From positions 310,001-374,000 of the forward strand of contig NZ_LR656164.1 in the NCBI RefSeq assembly GCF_902168435.1: a stretch of DNA of 64,000 bases, given 5' to 3'. The notes beneath the pieces are model-generated. The model made no database searches, had not been told where the DNA came from, and saw only the letters and a program-made list of their open reading frames with translations. Made by a program: the position numbers and the translations under genes. This DNA comes from Bacillus marasmi (GTDB taxonomy: Bacteria; Bacillota; Bacilli; Bacillales; Cytobacillaceae). Positions 63,827 through 64,000 of this stretch are shown here, piece by piece (the stretch's first letter is position 1; every line of letters begins with the position of its first letter).

Positions 63827-64000
63827 GGGATCATCCCTATTTTTTAAGAATAATAAAAAGTATCGCCAGAATACCCTTAGTATTACACATTTTCTGAATG
63901 TTGGATATGGCGGATTTTAGTACGATCAGAAGTCTAAACTCAATACTGCAAAAATTTATTATTATTCTCCTTTTTACATCCACAAGACCCGTGGTAACCA
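63827..64000. other. Window end, no gene seen
   Basis: 174 bases upstream of the ATPase gene. No frame, promoter or repeat could be supported. Confidence 0.4.

Overview
The window looks like a low-GC Bacillaceae chromosome (Bacillus or Neobacillus type). The gene order follows the Bacillus subtilis core ymfF-ymfH-ymfI-ymfJ-ymfK-rodZ-pgsA-cinA-recA-rny-ymdB-spoVS ... miaB-ymcA-cotE-mutS-mutL ... miaA-hfq-spoVK-hflX-ynbB-glnR-glnA ... lexA-yneA-yneB-ynzC-tkt-sirA-yneF-ccdA-yneI-ccdC-yneK. Sporulation genes (spoVS, cotE, spoVK, sirA, a small Spo0E-like gene) point to an endospore former.

Layout. 0-5 kb: M16-peptidase and SDR genes of the ymf cluster, then rodZ. 4.8-5.3 kb: a 124-bp tandem repeat in the leader of pgsA. 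7.8-12.1 kb: recA, split by two unrelated self-splicing introns. A group II intron (8101-10941) carries an RT/HNH maturase, and a small ORF-less group I intron lies at 11265-11648. Removing both restores exactly 349 codons. 12.5-15.8 kb: rny, ymdB, spoVS. 16.4-22.7 kb: a 2-oxoacid:ferredoxin oxidoreductase pair (korAB) and a fructose PTS operon (fruRKA), both inserted relative to B. subtilis. 23.3-31.4 kb: tRNA modification, coat morphogenesis and mismatch repair. 32.3-41.4 kb: mreBH, miaA-hfq, spoVK, hflX and the GlnR-controlled glutamine synthetase operon. 41.7-43.8 kb: the SOS pair lexA / yneA-yneB-ynzC with three LexA-type boxes. 43.9-57.5 kb: niaP, tkt, two tandem complete copies of cydAB, sirA with an upstream 0A box, yneF and a heterodimeric ABC exporter. 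57.5-61.2 kb: a small Spo0E-like gene, ccdA, yneI, ccdC, a 15-copy 52-bp array and yneK. 61.5-64 kb: a selenocysteine tRNA gene (selC) with its own promoter and terminator, a DUF6398-type gene and a short Rad50/SbcC-like ATPase with a CPTC zinc-hook motif.

Two themes stand out. First, the master recombination gene depends on two different RNA-splicing reactions while still carrying a near-perfect LexA box. Second, many intergenic spaces hold short tandem or hairpin repeats. Most have a locus-specific unit (21, 40, 52, 53 or 124 bp), and one module recurs inverted at two loci 9 kb apart. All functional calls rest on motif recognition and synteny recalled by the annotator. No database search was run.
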